From: Candidatus Borkfalkia ceftriaxoniphila
GTDB lineage: Bacteria > Bacillota > Clostridia > Christensenellales > Borkfalkiaceae
DNA length: 13,658 nt
Direction of reading: 5' to 3'
NCBI RefSeq assembly: GCF_004134775.1
Contig: NZ_SDOZ01000001.1
Span: 1-13,658 of the forward strand
How positions within the stretch are numbered: the stretch's first letter is position 1; each line of letters opens with the position of its first letter. Positions 1 to 7,435 of this stretch are shown here, in pieces. The notes under the pieces were generated by a model. It searched no databases, was not told where the DNA came from, and saw nothing but the letters and a program-made list of their open reading frames with translations. A program made the translations under genes and the position numbers.

Positions 1-168
1 CAGAATGAACTGAATTATTACTGTTTCTACAAAGATATCAATGCGTATTTATTGACGAATCCGCGCGCGTATGCGTGTATGCTCTGCCAAAACAAACAGT
101 TGATCCCATGGGAAAACGGCGAGCCTATATGCAAATATTTTTTAGAACAGACGGAGGGGAACGATTGA
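1..168 (+). CDS. 3' end of an unknown gene (5' end outside window)
   Basis: Frame 1 is open from the window edge for 55 codons and stops with TGA at 166-168. The fragment is rich in aromatic residues and has a CMLC pair followed by GEPICKYF, but I do not recognise a family. Its stop overlaps the TTG start of the methylase in a 4-base TTGA junction. Together with the GGAGGGG ribosome binding site inside its last codons, this suggests translational coupling in one operon. The ATG at 75 in another frame, which would lengthen the methylase, lies inside this coding stretch and has no ribosome binding site, so I prefer this reading. Coding status is moderately supported by the coupling alone. Confidence 0.55.
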   Translation, partial: QNELNYYCFYKDINAYLLTNPRAYACMLCQNKQLIPWENGEPICKYFLEQTEGND

Positions 169-965
169 AAGCGGTTTTGAAATATCCGGGCGGGAAATGG
201 CGGATCGCGGAATGGATCATTGCGCACTTTCCCGCTCATGCAGTTTATTTAGAACCGTATTTCGGTAGCGGCGCGATCTTCTTTATGAAAGCGCCTGCCG
301 GGATTGAAACGGTGAACGATCTGAACGGCGATATTGTGAACTTATTCCGCGTATGCCGCGAACGAGGGGAAGAACTTGCGCGATTGATAGAATTGACGCC
401 GTTTTCGCGGCGGGAATATGTGGAATGTTATGTCCGATCGGACGATCCGTTGGAGCAGGCGCGTCGGACGCTTGTAAGGTACTGGCAGAGTTTCGGATCT
501 ACGGACAGCAGTAAACACAGTTGGAAGAATAGTCAGACAAAGAATTCTCCGCGCTGTCCGATTCGGTTTGCTGAATTACCGAAAATCATATTGGAAACAT
601 TATCACGTTTACGGGAAGTGCAGATCGAGAACTATGACGCGGTTTCTTTAATAAAAAAGTATGATTCTCCCGATACCTTGATTTATCTTGATCCGCCATA
701 TATCGAATCGACGCGAAAAAAGGGATTGTATAAAACGGATATGACAGACAAGCAACATGAGGAACTATTAAAAACAATAAAAGCAAGCAAATCCAAGATC
801 TGTTTATCGGCGTATGACAATGAATTATATAATGAAGAATTAAAGGAATGGGAAACGGACGAAAAGCCCACGACTGCGCAGATGGGGCTGCATCGAACAG
901 AAAAATTATACATGAATTATGATCCGCCGTGGTTACTGACGGGAGGAAAAAACAATGATAATTGA
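165..965 (+). CDS. DNA adenine methyltransferase, D12 (Dam/DpnII) class
   Basis: Predicted 266-residue enzyme that would transfer a methyl group from S-adenosylmethionine to N6 of adenine in a short DNA site. Numbering from the TTG start, YPGGK is at residues 7-11, the AdoMet-binding motif EPYFGSGAIFF at about 30-40, and the catalytic DPPY at 176-179 within TLIYLDPPY. This order (FxGxG before DPPY) and the length are typical of the alpha-class Dam/M.DpnII family. The TTG start is chosen because GGAGGGG at 153-159 sits 5 nt upstream and homology begins immediately after it; the ATG at 75 would add 30 residues that do not resemble the family. No restriction endonuclease is visible nearby, so it is an orphan here, as often seen on phages and plasmids. 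The target site (GATC is common in the family) cannot be read from the sequence. Confidence 0.93.
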   Translation: MKAVLKYPGGKWRIAEWIIAHFPAHAVYLEPYFGSGAIFFMKAPAGIETVNDLNGDIVNLFRVCRERGEELARLIELTPFSRREYVECYVRSDDPLEQARRTLVRYWQSFGSTDSSKHSWKNSQTKNSPRCPIRFAELPKIILETLSRLREVQIENYDAVSLIKKYDSPDTLIYLDPPYIESTRKKGLYKTDMTDKQHEELLKTIKASKSKICLSAYDNELYNEELKEWETDEKPTTAQMGLHRTEKLYMNYDPPWLLTGGKNNDN

Positions 966-1104
966 AATCGAATACAAGGGGAAAACGAAACGGTATAAAC
1001 GTGTATCGTCGTCCCGCGCGGCGCGAGTGCGGCGCGTGTATGAAAATTTATTAGGCGGTGCGGTAAACGTGCGTATACTGAAAGAGCGTGAACGCCCGCC
1101 ATAA
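955..1104 (+). CDS. small basic protein, unknown function
   Basis: A 49-codon ORF starts ATG at 955, overlaps the methylase stop by 11 nt, and has a GGAGG ribosome binding site at about 940-945. The product begins MIIEIEYKGKTKRYKRVSSS and is strongly basic (many Arg/Lys). It looks like a beta strand followed by an Arg-rich helix, which would suit nucleic-acid binding, but no family is recognised. The good ribosome binding site and operon-like overlap favour a real gene. Very short length keeps confidence moderate. Confidence 0.55.
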   Translation: MIIEIEYKGKTKRYKRVSSSRAARVRRVYENLLGGAVNVRILKERERPP

Positions 1105-1117
1105 CAAAGCCCATCCC

Positions 1118-1191
1118 GCCCCGCATAATCTCCACGGGGCATAGATAGAACCCTGCGGGTACGCTCATGCCCGCAGGGAAAACGAGTTTTT
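1118..1191 (+). terminator. two hairpins after the methylase operon, possible weak terminator
   Basis: A 6-bp stem (GCCCCG 1118-1123 with CGGGGC 1135-1140) is followed by a 9-bp stem (CCCTGCGGG 1151-1159 with CCCGCAGGG 1170-1178). A TTTTT run at 1187-1191 lies 8 nt beyond the second stem, rather far for a canonical intrinsic terminator. The position between two operons fits a terminator, but the geometry is imperfect. Confidence 0.4.
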
Positions 1192-1192
1192 A

Positions 1193-1226
1193 CCCGAAAT
1201 TTTCCAGTTGACTGGAAAATTTCGGG
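1193..1226. repeat. 34-bp palindrome, longest copy of the dispersed TTTTCCAGT-TG-ACTGGAAAA element
   Basis: Two 16-nt arms are perfect reverse complements around a central TG (1209-1210). The inner 20 bp, TTTTCCAGTTGACTGGAAAA (1200-1219), recurs in this window at 9578 (two mismatches), 12400, 12859, 12934 and 13339, always between genes. This copy alone is extended by CCCGAA/TTCGGG. It lies about 65 bp upstream of the first surface-protein gene, where it could act as an operator. Binding of a dimeric protein or a recombination role are both inferences. Confidence 0.85.
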
Positions 1227-1291
1227 CTATGAGCAAAAAGAAATCAGGGAAATTATAAAATCAGGAAATAGAAAACGGAGGAAAACAAAAA

Positions 1292-2341
1292 ATGGCAAAT
1301 TACAGTAAAAGCAGCGGTTTCGCCCGCTTTTGGGCGGTATTCATGACGATACTGCTGGCAGCAAGTATCTTTTTCGGGATCGTAACCGAGGGTTTTAAAA
1401 ACTGGGACGCAAGCACGTGGTTTAAAAAGGACGCGGAAAAGGGCACGGTCATAGACGGCGACGGGAACGAGATGAACGGCGACACGGTGTACAATATGCC
1501 GTCGAATATGGTATTCCGCCCCGCGCTGCGCGGCGCGACGCCCGCGACGAGCGTGACGATCAAAGCGGTCATCGAGCCTTTGGACGCGACGAACCAACTT
1601 GTGAATTGGACGATCGCCTTTGCGGATCCCGCGTCCGAGTGGGCGAGCGGCAAAACGCTTTCGGAATATGTGACGATCACGGACACGAACGAACTGACGA
1701 CGACGGTCACGTTTAAACAGGCGTTCGGCGAGCAGATCATCATCACGGTGACGTCGCAGGATAACCCCGAATATACGGACACCTGCACGGTGGACTGTTC
1801 GCAGAAACTCGGCAGCGCATACGTGACGTACGCGGCGGGCGCGGGTTTGGAAGGCGACACGATCGTAACGCTGAACAATGCGACTGGCACCGCCTCGAAC
1901 TGGGCGATTTTCAAAGCATATCTGTCGAAAGACGGGCAAAAGGCAGCGTCTTTCACGTATAACACTACCGAGGTGTACACGATCGAAGATACATACACCA
2001 CAACGGTAAGCATATCTCCGAGCGCGGCTTTGTTGGCGGAAGCAAAGAAAATCAACGCGAGCGCAGTAAGCGGCAGTTACGACGCAAGCGCGGGGATCAC
2101 CGCAAACACGGACTTTTTCGCGCAACTTCTCGGCGCGGACTTTGCGACCGTGCCCAACCTTTACGAACTCGGCAAAGTGCTGGATAAGAAAGGCGTGGCG
2201 CAGCCGTTCGTAGTGACGGTTACGACTACAAGCACGTACACGGAGGACGTGACGGACACTTATTATCTGGCGTATGCGGCAAGCAGTATCGGCAAAGCGG
2301 TCACAGGTATCCAGATCGAGGACGGCACGATCATCTTCTAA
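1292..2341 (+). CDS. membrane-anchored Ig-like surface protein, paralogue 1 of a tandem family
   Basis: 349 residues, unknown family. A short N-terminal tail is followed by one membrane segment at about 10-34 (WAVFMTILLAASIFFGIV). A linker carries DGDGNEMNGDTVYNMPSNMVF-like residues (55-75), then an Ig-like beta module (about 82-172, with VNW, EYVTIT, FGEQIIITVTSQDN and TCTVD landmarks) resembling bacterial Ig/BIG-type folds. A Thr/Ser/Ala-rich C-terminal region follows, ending ITGIQIEDGTIIF-like (actual last residues IQIEDGTIIF). Topology by inference is N-inside, C-outside. GGAGG at 1277-1281 precedes the ATG. First gene of an operon whose next two products share the membrane-linker-Ig block almost without gaps. 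No sortase motif or catalytic residues seen. Could be a structural subunit or adhesin; the function is not established. Confidence 0.85.
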   Translation: MANYSKSSGFARFWAVFMTILLAASIFFGIVTEGFKNWDASTWFKKDAEKGTVIDGDGNEMNGDTVYNMPSNMVFRPALRGATPATSVTIKAVIEPLDATNQLVNWTIAFADPASEWASGKTLSEYVTITDTNELTTTVTFKQAFGEQIIITVTSQDNPEYTDTCTVDCSQKLGSAYVTYAAGAGLEGDTIVTLNNATGTASNWAIFKAYLSKDGQKAASFTYNTTEVYTIEDTYTTTVSISPSAALLAEAKKINASAVSGSYDASAGITANTDFFAQLLGADFATVPNLYELGKVLDKKGVAQPFVVTVTTTSTYTEDVTDTYYLAYAASSIGKAVTGIQIEDGTIIF

Positions 2342-2359
2342 GCAGGTAAGGAGGGTATT

Positions 2360-3439
2360 ATGAACAAACAGAACAGGGGCGGCGCGATCGCCGCCCCGAA
2401 AAAGATCATATCCATAATCCTTGCGGCGGTCATGTTGCTGCTCGTCGCAGGTGTGATCGGATATTTCGTATCAGAGCCGAGCATAGGCGGAACGGTCACA
2501 GAACTGCCGCCCGTCATGGACGGGGACGGGAACGGACTGGACGGCGGGAAAGTCTACGAATTACCGAAGGCAATGGTCTTTACGAAAAGCGCGACGGCGC
2601 AGAACTCGGCGTCGGTAACGTTGCAAGCCACCGTTTTGCCCGATAATGCAGCGAACAAAACAGTGGATTGGTCGGTTACGTTTAAAAATCCGTCTGCGGC
2701 GTGGGCAAAGAATAAAGTGGCGACGGATTATATATCCGTAACGCCGAGCGGCGACGGGAGTACCCGCGCGACGGTGACTTGCCTTGAAAATTTCGGCGAA
2801 CAGATCCTGATTACGGTCACATCGCGGGATAATGCGGAAGCAAAAGCGACTTGCACGGTAGATTATGCGAGAAAACTTTTGGGCTATAAATTCGGGTTTA
2901 TTAACGAGGGTATCTCTTCGGATAGGAACGAATGGTTTATGCCTACGCAATATTCAGAAGATAAAGAAGTATTGGAGCAGAGTGTAAAGGTGTCGTTGTA
3001 TCGGCTGTCTAATTTTGACGGCGGAATGTTCAACGAATATTCCGAAGCATATACCAAGACGTATTTAGATGAAAATACCGCAGGATATTTCGAGATCCGT
3101 CCGACGGACGGACTGAAAAACGCGTTGGACGCGAAGATCGGAAGCGGGTTTTCCGCAGAACGGCTGCGAGTGATCACCTCCGATGAAAATATAAATTGCT
3201 TATTTGACGCGCAGTTTTGGAACTCGGTGCACCAAAACAATGCGACGATCCGAAACAATATCAGAGAAGCGTTGCTGTCGTATAACGGAACAGCCTACGA
3301 GATCGTGCTCATGACAAGACCTGAGCAGGCAGGCGGCAAAGTACTTGCCGTGTTTAACGTAAAATTTGACACGACGCTGTTATCCGAGGAGCGGTCGGTC
3401 GATTCGGTGACGCTGGGCGACAGTACGTTGGAATTTTAA
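2360..3439 (+). CDS. membrane-anchored Ig-like surface protein, paralogue 2
   Basis: 359 residues. Basic N-terminal tail with the GGAIAAPKK signature also found in paralogue 3, a membrane segment at about 15-37, and the linker motif DGDGNGLDGGKVYELPKAMVF-like at 54-74. An Ig-like module at about 84-170 has VDWSVTF, DYISVTP, FGEQILITVTSRDN and ATCTVDY landmarks aligning position for position with paralogue 1. The C-terminal half (175-345) has no visible similarity to the other paralogues, until the terminal strand VTLGDSTLEF. AAGGAGGG at 2348-2355 sets the start, 18 nt after the previous stop. The conserved N-terminal block with a divergent distal domain suggests tandem duplication followed by specialisation of the exposed part. 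Function unknown; probably exported and anchored with the C-terminus outside. Confidence 0.85.
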   Translation: MNKQNRGGAIAAPKKIISIILAAVMLLLVAGVIGYFVSEPSIGGTVTELPPVMDGDGNGLDGGKVYELPKAMVFTKSATAQNSASVTLQATVLPDNAANKTVDWSVTFKNPSAAWAKNKVATDYISVTPSGDGSTRATVTCLENFGEQILITVTSRDNAEAKATCTVDYARKLLGYKFGFINEGISSDRNEWFMPTQYSEDKEVLEQSVKVSLYRLSNFDGGMFNEYSEAYTKTYLDENTAGYFEIRPTDGLKNALDAKIGSGFSAERLRVITSDENINCLFDAQFWNSVHQNNATIRNNIREALLSYNGTAYEIVLMTRPEQAGGKVLAVFNVKFDTTLLSEERSVDSVTLGDSTLEF

Positions 3440-3451
3440 AAGGAGTGCAGC

Positions 3452-4486
3452 ATGAAAGGAAAAGACAGGGGCGGCGCGGTCGCCGCCCCCAAGATCATAA
3501 CACTTGCGCTTGCGGGATTGCTTGCGTTGACGGCGACGGCGGCGACGGTGATTTTCACGGCGGACAAAGCAAAGGAACTCGGCGGGATCTCTGGCGTATA
3601 TGACGGAGCGGGGAACGAACTGACGAGCGACGGGCTGTTTGAAATGCCCGCAAACATGGTTTTTGCCGTCCCCACGTCGGAGAGCGAAACGGCAAACGCG
3701 GGTATTACTGTAACGGCGACGATCAAACCCGACACGGCGAGCAATAGAGCGATCGATTGGGAAGTGGACTTCGAGAACGCGGAAAGCGATTGGGCGCGCG
3801 GCAAAGCGGTTGAGGAATATGCGAAAGTAACACCCGAAAGCGACGGGAGCGCTACTGCAACGGTCGAGTGCTTACAGGCGTTCGGCGAGCCGATCAACCT
3901 GACCGCGCGTTCGCGGAAATATCCCGACGTAACGGCGGTTTGCAAACTGGACTATATGTCGAAAATGGAAAGCGCGGAACTTGTCGTCCGCTCGGGCGAT
4001 GAGATCGCGGAAACGCTGGATATCAGCGCGTCGGGCAAAGAGTATGTATTTTCGGTAGAAAATATCGTTTGGGGCGTCGGAACAATGCAGGAAGAAAACG
4101 CGCAGACGAATATCGGTATCAGTTATCATACGGATTATTACACCTGGGTAAAAGAGCATACGGAAATCGGCAGTCTGGATATGATCCCCGCGGCGTCGAA
4201 CACGGTCACGGCGACAAACGAACCGCTCACGTTTGTAAGCAGCAAAACAAATATGTATAAACTGTACGGCGTGAAGAGCGCGGGCCGCGCGGAATTTGAC
4301 AAAGGCTATGCGGGCTATTCGGGCGCGGTCGTAAGGGTAACCGCGTCGGTCACCAACGGATCAGACGGAACGGCTCCCGACTATGTAAGTTATTGGGGCA
4401 CTATGCTCGAACTGACCCTCGGCACAGTAGATCTCGATATTCCCGTGACGGAGATAGAACTGAACCCGCCGCAGATCATTTTCTAA
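3452..4486 (+). CDS. membrane-anchored Ig-like surface protein, paralogue 3
   Basis: 344 residues. N-terminal tail with RGGAVAAPK, membrane segment at about 15-37, linker motif YDGAGNELTSDGLFEMPANMVF-like at 50-71, and Ig-like module at about 83-168 (IDWEVDF, EYAKVTPESDGS, FGEPINLTARS, CKLDY). The distal domain differs from its paralogues and is rich in Tyr/Thr/Ser. The protein ends TEIELNPPQIIF, matching the NPPHIIF end of the next product. Its ATG follows the previous stop by 12 nt with an AGGAG ribosome binding site at 3441-3445. The three paralogues were most likely produced by duplication within the operon. No enzymatic motif is visible; a subunit or ligand-binding surface role is an inference. 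Confidence 0.85.
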   Translation: MKGKDRGGAVAAPKIITLALAGLLALTATAATVIFTADKAKELGGISGVYDGAGNELTSDGLFEMPANMVFAVPTSESETANAGITVTATIKPDTASNRAIDWEVDFENAESDWARGKAVEEYAKVTPESDGSATATVECLQAFGEPINLTARSRKYPDVTAVCKLDYMSKMESAELVVRSGDEIAETLDISASGKEYVFSVENIVWGVGTMQEENAQTNIGISYHTDYYTWVKEHTEIGSLDMIPAASNTVTATNEPLTFVSSKTNMYKLYGVKSAGRAEFDKGYAGYSGAVVRVTASVTNGSDGTAPDYVSYWGTMLELTLGTVDLDIPVTEIELNPPQIIF

Positions 4487-4488
4487 AA

Positions 4489-4496
4489 GGGGGGGG
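4489..4496 (+). promoter_or_regulatory. G8 homopolymer serving as ribosome binding site
   Basis: Eight consecutive G residues, preceded by AAAA and followed by TAAAA and the ATG at 4502, replace the usual AAGGAGG seen before the other genes of the operon. A homopolymer this long can change length by slippage, which would alter spacing or strength of initiation. Such phase variation is an inference. Confidence 0.5.
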
Positions 4497-4501
4497 TAAA
4501 A

Positions 4502-5125
4502 ATGGCAGCAAAGAAGAAAGCGAGCGCAGCGCGGGCTGCGCCGCAAAAGTCAAAGAAAAAAAAGAGCCGTGCGGGCAGGATCGTTGCGGTTATCCTCTTG
4601 ACCGTATTGCTTGCGGCGGTCGGGTGCGGGATCTATTATGCCATAGAAACGAACGGGTTTACCCATTTCGAAGACGTGGAGTATAACGGCAGGCATCTGG
4701 GAACGGCGGAAAGGGGCGTAAAACTCGCCCGCGGGAAAAACGTGTTTGAGATCAAGAGCATCAAACCCGCTGCGGGCGCGGGGAAATATACAGTCAGGAT
4801 CCAGGCGAACAGCGAGGCGAAATTCACGTTTCAGGCGGACGGAAATCCGCAATCTTTTGCCCATGTCGGGGAGGTAACGGAGTATTTCGGCATAGAGATC
4901 TCCGAGGATCGGTTCGAGGTGAATATCCCCTCGGATTATTCGGTTTCGTCTGTGCTGTCGGAAAAGTACGGCGGCGAAACGGTCACGCTGCCCGATGAAT
5001 TGCCGAAAGATACGGACTTCTGGATCATGTCCGTCGGGCTGTCGGACGGGAAAAACATACTTATATACTTCGGTGTATCTGACAAGCCGACGATCAGCAT
5101 AAATCCGCCGCACATAATCTTTTAA
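4502..5125 (+). CDS. small membrane-anchored extracellular protein with the shared NPPxIIF terminus
   Basis: 207 residues. A very basic Ala/Lys-rich cytoplasmic tail (1-25) is followed by one membrane segment (about 26-48, VAVILLTVLLAAVGCGIYY) and an extracellular beta-rich domain. The protein ends ISINPPHIIF, which pairs it with paralogue 3 (ELNPPQIIF). It lacks the DGxGN linker and the Ig block of the three preceding proteins, so it is at most a distant relative, sharing topology and terminal strand. The ATG lies 15 nt after the previous stop behind a G8 run. A Cys in the membrane segment (VGC) is not in a lipobox context after such a long charged tail. Function unknown. Confidence 0.82.
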   Translation: MAAKKKASAARAAPQKSKKKKSRAGRIVAVILLTVLLAAVGCGIYYAIETNGFTHFEDVEYNGRHLGTAERGVKLARGKNVFEIKSIKPAAGAGKYTVRIQANSEAKFTFQADGNPQSFAHVGEVTEYFGIEISEDRFEVNIPSDYSVSSVLSEKYGGETVTLPDELPKDTDFWIMSVGLSDGKNILIYFGVSDKPTISINPPHIIF

Positions 5126-5137
5126 GGAGGGGCGGGC

Positions 5138-7234
5138 ATGAGAAAAATATTATCTGTTTTATGTGCCTTTTTTCTTCTCCTGGGCGCGGCAGTAAACCCG
5201 CCGAGCCAGGCGCAGGCGGAAACCGAACGCGAGTTTGATTACGTCAATGTGCTGGACGATCTGACAGGCTCGACGGACGCGGACGGAAACGCTTTCGATT
5301 TGTCGGAATATCCGTATAACGAAAACGGTCGCGTGCAACTTGTGACGCTGATCGAATATTGTTACAGTTATGCCGCCAATATGCGCGGGAATTATGCCGT
5401 GTATCTGTATTTCTATAACCCGACAGGCCGTGAGATCGATACGTCAAGCATACTGAACGTGGCGCAGTTCGCCGTGGGGTATAACGAAAAGGGCAGCCCC
5501 GACGACTATGAAAATTTTGAATTGAAATTCTGCAATAAATCCACGGGCGACTATAACAATTTGTTTTACAAATTCCGCGTGCAGGATCACGAGAGCGCGG
5601 ACGGCAAGACAATGGCGGAACGGGTGAACAGCAATGCGCGGCGTTACGATCTGTCGAGCGTGGAACTGATCTATAAGGGCGACAGCCTTGCGAAAGACTA
5701 CGGCTGCGGCGGAACGTATACATACAAAGGTTATGCCGCGGGGTACGGCTCGGACGCAGACGCCGCCACGACGCTGACGTGCGAAGTCACGGATCTGGAA
5801 ACGCTGGATCTGGAAGTGATACCGACGCAGTACCGCCCCGACGGAGTGTTTACCGACGGGCACCAGGATCAACTGAACAGCGTATATTTTGCGGTGCCGA
5901 ACGACGTACTGAAAAAATACGGCCGCCAGATCACGGAGATCAAAGCGCGTTGGGACGAATACAAGACGGGGCTGCTCGCGGTGTTCGATGACAAAACCGC
6001 CCATGACACTTTTACGCCGCTCGTCGGCAAGGATATGACGCGGTTTACGTCGGATTATATGCTTGCGGGACTGTACCGCTGGACTTCCGTGATCGGGGAA
6101 GTGCGGCACGAGGCAGGCTGGATCTATAACGAGAACGGTGACAGGGGTGTGCTCACCTATGGCGACGTTTACAATTTGCTGACGGCAGCGTTTTATACGA
6201 ACGGCGCGCCCGCCGATACGTACAGTATCACTTCGGAACGCATGGAAAGAGCGCTCAAAGAGTACAGCGAAACGGCGGACGGGGATAAAATCAACGGGAC
6301 TTACAGTACGGATCTTTTTGTGGACTACGTAGACGAAGGACACGAGCGCGGGGAAAACGTCCGCACGATCGACAGCGAAACAAAATACAGCCTGACCGCC
6401 GAAGTGCTGAATAAAAATTTCTGGTATAAGTTTTTAGGTATAAAGGACTACGAAAGCGCGACATACAGCAATATCAAGGCGATCGAGGAAGTGACGGACA
6501 AACAACTCAAACTGTCCGATGAAAGTCTGTCGAAAAATCTGTATATCGATCCCGACGACGTGAGCGGTTTCCGCCAGTATTGCCAAGCGGCAGAAGATAC
6601 GGACAAAACCGTTTTTATCTTCCGCTATTCGGTGACGGACTACTATGCGACGTCGATTGTGAGCAATATCAGCGAAGTAAATGAAAGCACGGTGCCCTGG
6701 CAAGAATGCGGGTATGCTGCACAACAGACGGTATTCCTGAATTTCAGGATCATACAGTTGAAATTCTATAAGGACGGCGTATACACGGTCATAGCGGCGG
6801 TAAACGACCCGATCGATATAATACCGGGCGTGACGCCGCCGCTGCCAGACGCAGAGCAGACGAACCCGCTCGAAGTTATATTGCGCTTGCTTTTAATGCT
6901 CGGTATTCTTTTCTTGGCCGTGATCGCGGTTTACCTGATCATCAAGATCATCATATCCGCAGTATCTTCCAGGCAAAAAATATCCGTGGAATACAAACCG
7001 CCGAGCGAAAAAATCAGTGAGATAAAAACCAAAGAAATCGAAAGGGAGGTAAAAGCAAATGGCGGCAAAAAAATGCCAAGCAAAACAGGCGGGAGCAAAA
7101 GCGCCCCGCGCAGTAAAACAGGTAACACGGGCGGGAAAGCCCCGAAACAAAATACAGTCGCCCGAGGCGGAAAAGCCGACGGCAAAACAAAAAGCACTCC
7201 AAAAACGGGAAAGAACATTCGCAAAGGCTCGTGA
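5138..7234 (+). CDS. large secreted protein with C-terminal membrane anchor and basic cytoplasmic tail
   Basis: 698 residues. Signal peptide at 1-27 (MRKILSVLCAFFLLLGAAV, probable cleavage after AQA at 25-27), a large extracellular region (28-575) rich in Tyr/Asp/Thr with no domain I can name, and a Pro-rich stalk (PGVTPPLPD) before one membrane segment at about 580-609. An 89-residue cytoplasmic tail follows, dominated by Lys/Gly/Ser/Thr. Start set by AAGGAGGGG at 5124-5132. The signal peptide plus C-terminal anchor resembles the layout of filamentous-phage pIII-type adsorption proteins and of many Gram-positive surface proteins, but the long basic tail is unusual for either. The last 59 codons are overlapped by another reading frame. 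Its position after four anchored proteins and before a membrane ATPase suggests a core part of the same apparatus (inference). Confidence 0.88.
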   Translation: MRKILSVLCAFFLLLGAAVNPPSQAQAETEREFDYVNVLDDLTGSTDADGNAFDLSEYPYNENGRVQLVTLIEYCYSYAANMRGNYAVYLYFYNPTGREIDTSSILNVAQFAVGYNEKGSPDDYENFELKFCNKSTGDYNNLFYKFRVQDHESADGKTMAERVNSNARRYDLSSVELIYKGDSLAKDYGCGGTYTYKGYAAGYGSDADAATTLTCEVTDLETLDLEVIPTQYRPDGVFTDGHQDQLNSVYFAVPNDVLKKYGRQITEIKARWDEYKTGLLAVFDDKTAHDTFTPLVGKDMTRFTSDYMLAGLYRWTSVIGEVRHEAGWIYNENGDRGVLTYGDVYNLLTAAFYTNGAPADTYSITSERMERALKEYSETADGDKINGTYSTDLFVDYVDEGHERGENVRTIDSETKYSLTAEVLNKNFWYKFLGIKDYESATYSNIKAIEEVTDKQLKLSDESLSKNLYIDPDDVSGFRQYCQAAEDTDKTVFIFRYSVTDYYATSIVSNISEVNESTVPWQECGYAAQQTVFLNFRIIQLKFYKDGVYTVIAAVNDPIDIIPGVTPPLPDAEQTNPLEVILRLLLMLGILFLAVIAVYLIIKIIISAVSSRQKISVEYKPPSEKISEIKTKEIEREVKANGGKKMPSKTGGSKSAPRSKTGNTGGKAPKQNTVARGGKADGKTKSTPKTGKNIRKGS

Positions 7235-7373
7235 TATCTACGCAACGCCGAATTATATCGCGGTGGTAGACCGTGACGGTACGTCGTATTACAAAAAGAA
7301 CGACGAGAACCGTGCGATCGCCAAAAAGGTAACGGGCGGGAAACTCCGCATCGGCAAGCGCGGAAAGAACTAA
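7059..7373 (+). CDS. small basic protein overlapping the preceding gene
   Basis: 104 residues. The ATG at 7059 is preceded by GGGAGG at 7044-7049 and lies 176 nt inside the previous gene in another frame. Residues 1-58 are Lys/Ala/Arg-rich and probably disordered. The C-terminal part (NYIAVVDRDGTSYYKK, 65-80) looks like a beta hairpin before a second basic stretch. Coding beyond 7234, where the overlap ends, continues to a clean stop followed by a terminator. High positive charge suggests nucleic-acid or membrane-surface binding (inference). Alternative: the upstream part is only shadow and translation begins later, but no better start is visible. Confidence 0.7.
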   Translation: MAAKKCQAKQAGAKAPRAVKQVTRAGKPRNKIQSPEAEKPTAKQKALQKRERTFAKARDIYATPNYIAVVDRDGTSYYKKNDENRAIAKKVTGGKLRIGKRGKN

Positions 7374-7387
7374 AAGGAGGGCAGCGG

Positions 7388-7419
7388 AACACCGCCGAAA
7401 TGCTCTTCGGCGGTGTTTT
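7388..7419 (+). terminator. strong intrinsic terminator of the surface-protein operon
   Basis: A perfect 12-bp stem (AACACCGCCGAA 7388-7399 with TTCGGCGGTGTT 7406-7417), 6-nt loop and TTTT at 7416-7419. It starts 15 nt after the stop at 7373. An AAAGGAGGG Shine-Dalgarno-like stretch at 7374-7382, with no start codon at proper distance, lies between stop and hairpin. Confidence 0.85.
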
Positions 7420-7435
7420 GCAAAGTACTATGTTT
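7419..7435 (+). repeat. 17-bp repeat TGCAAAGTACTRTGTYT, copy 1
   Basis: The 17 bases here and at 9354-9370 agree at 15 positions (TGCAAAGTACT then A/G, TGT, T/C, T). In this copy the RTG is the ATG at 7430, the likely start of the next gene. It directly follows the terminator. Function unknown; possibly a promoter or translation-start element. Confidence 0.5.

Noticed and set aside
75..164. N-terminal extension of the methylase to the ATG at 75
   Set aside because: No ribosome binding site, lies inside another open frame, and methylase similarity starts only after the TTG at 165, which has GGAGGGG before it.
1208..1233. TTGACT in the centre of the palindromes as a -35 promoter element
   Set aside because: No -10 sequence at 16-18 bp spacing downstream of the copies at 1208 or 12867, so the match is probably incidental to the palindrome.
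1253..2125. 290-codon Arg-rich ORF on the minus strand
   Set aside because: Antisense of the well-supported first surface protein; composition is typical of a shadow frame of a GC-rich gene, with no ribosome binding site.
3335..3349. Third copy of the GCAAAGTACT element inside the second surface-protein gene
   Set aside because: Only ten bases match and they lie in a clearly coding region, so chance is sufficient.
5444..6343. 299-codon minus-strand ORF
   Set aside because: Shadow of the 698-residue surface protein gene, His/Arg/Val-biased, no translation signal.
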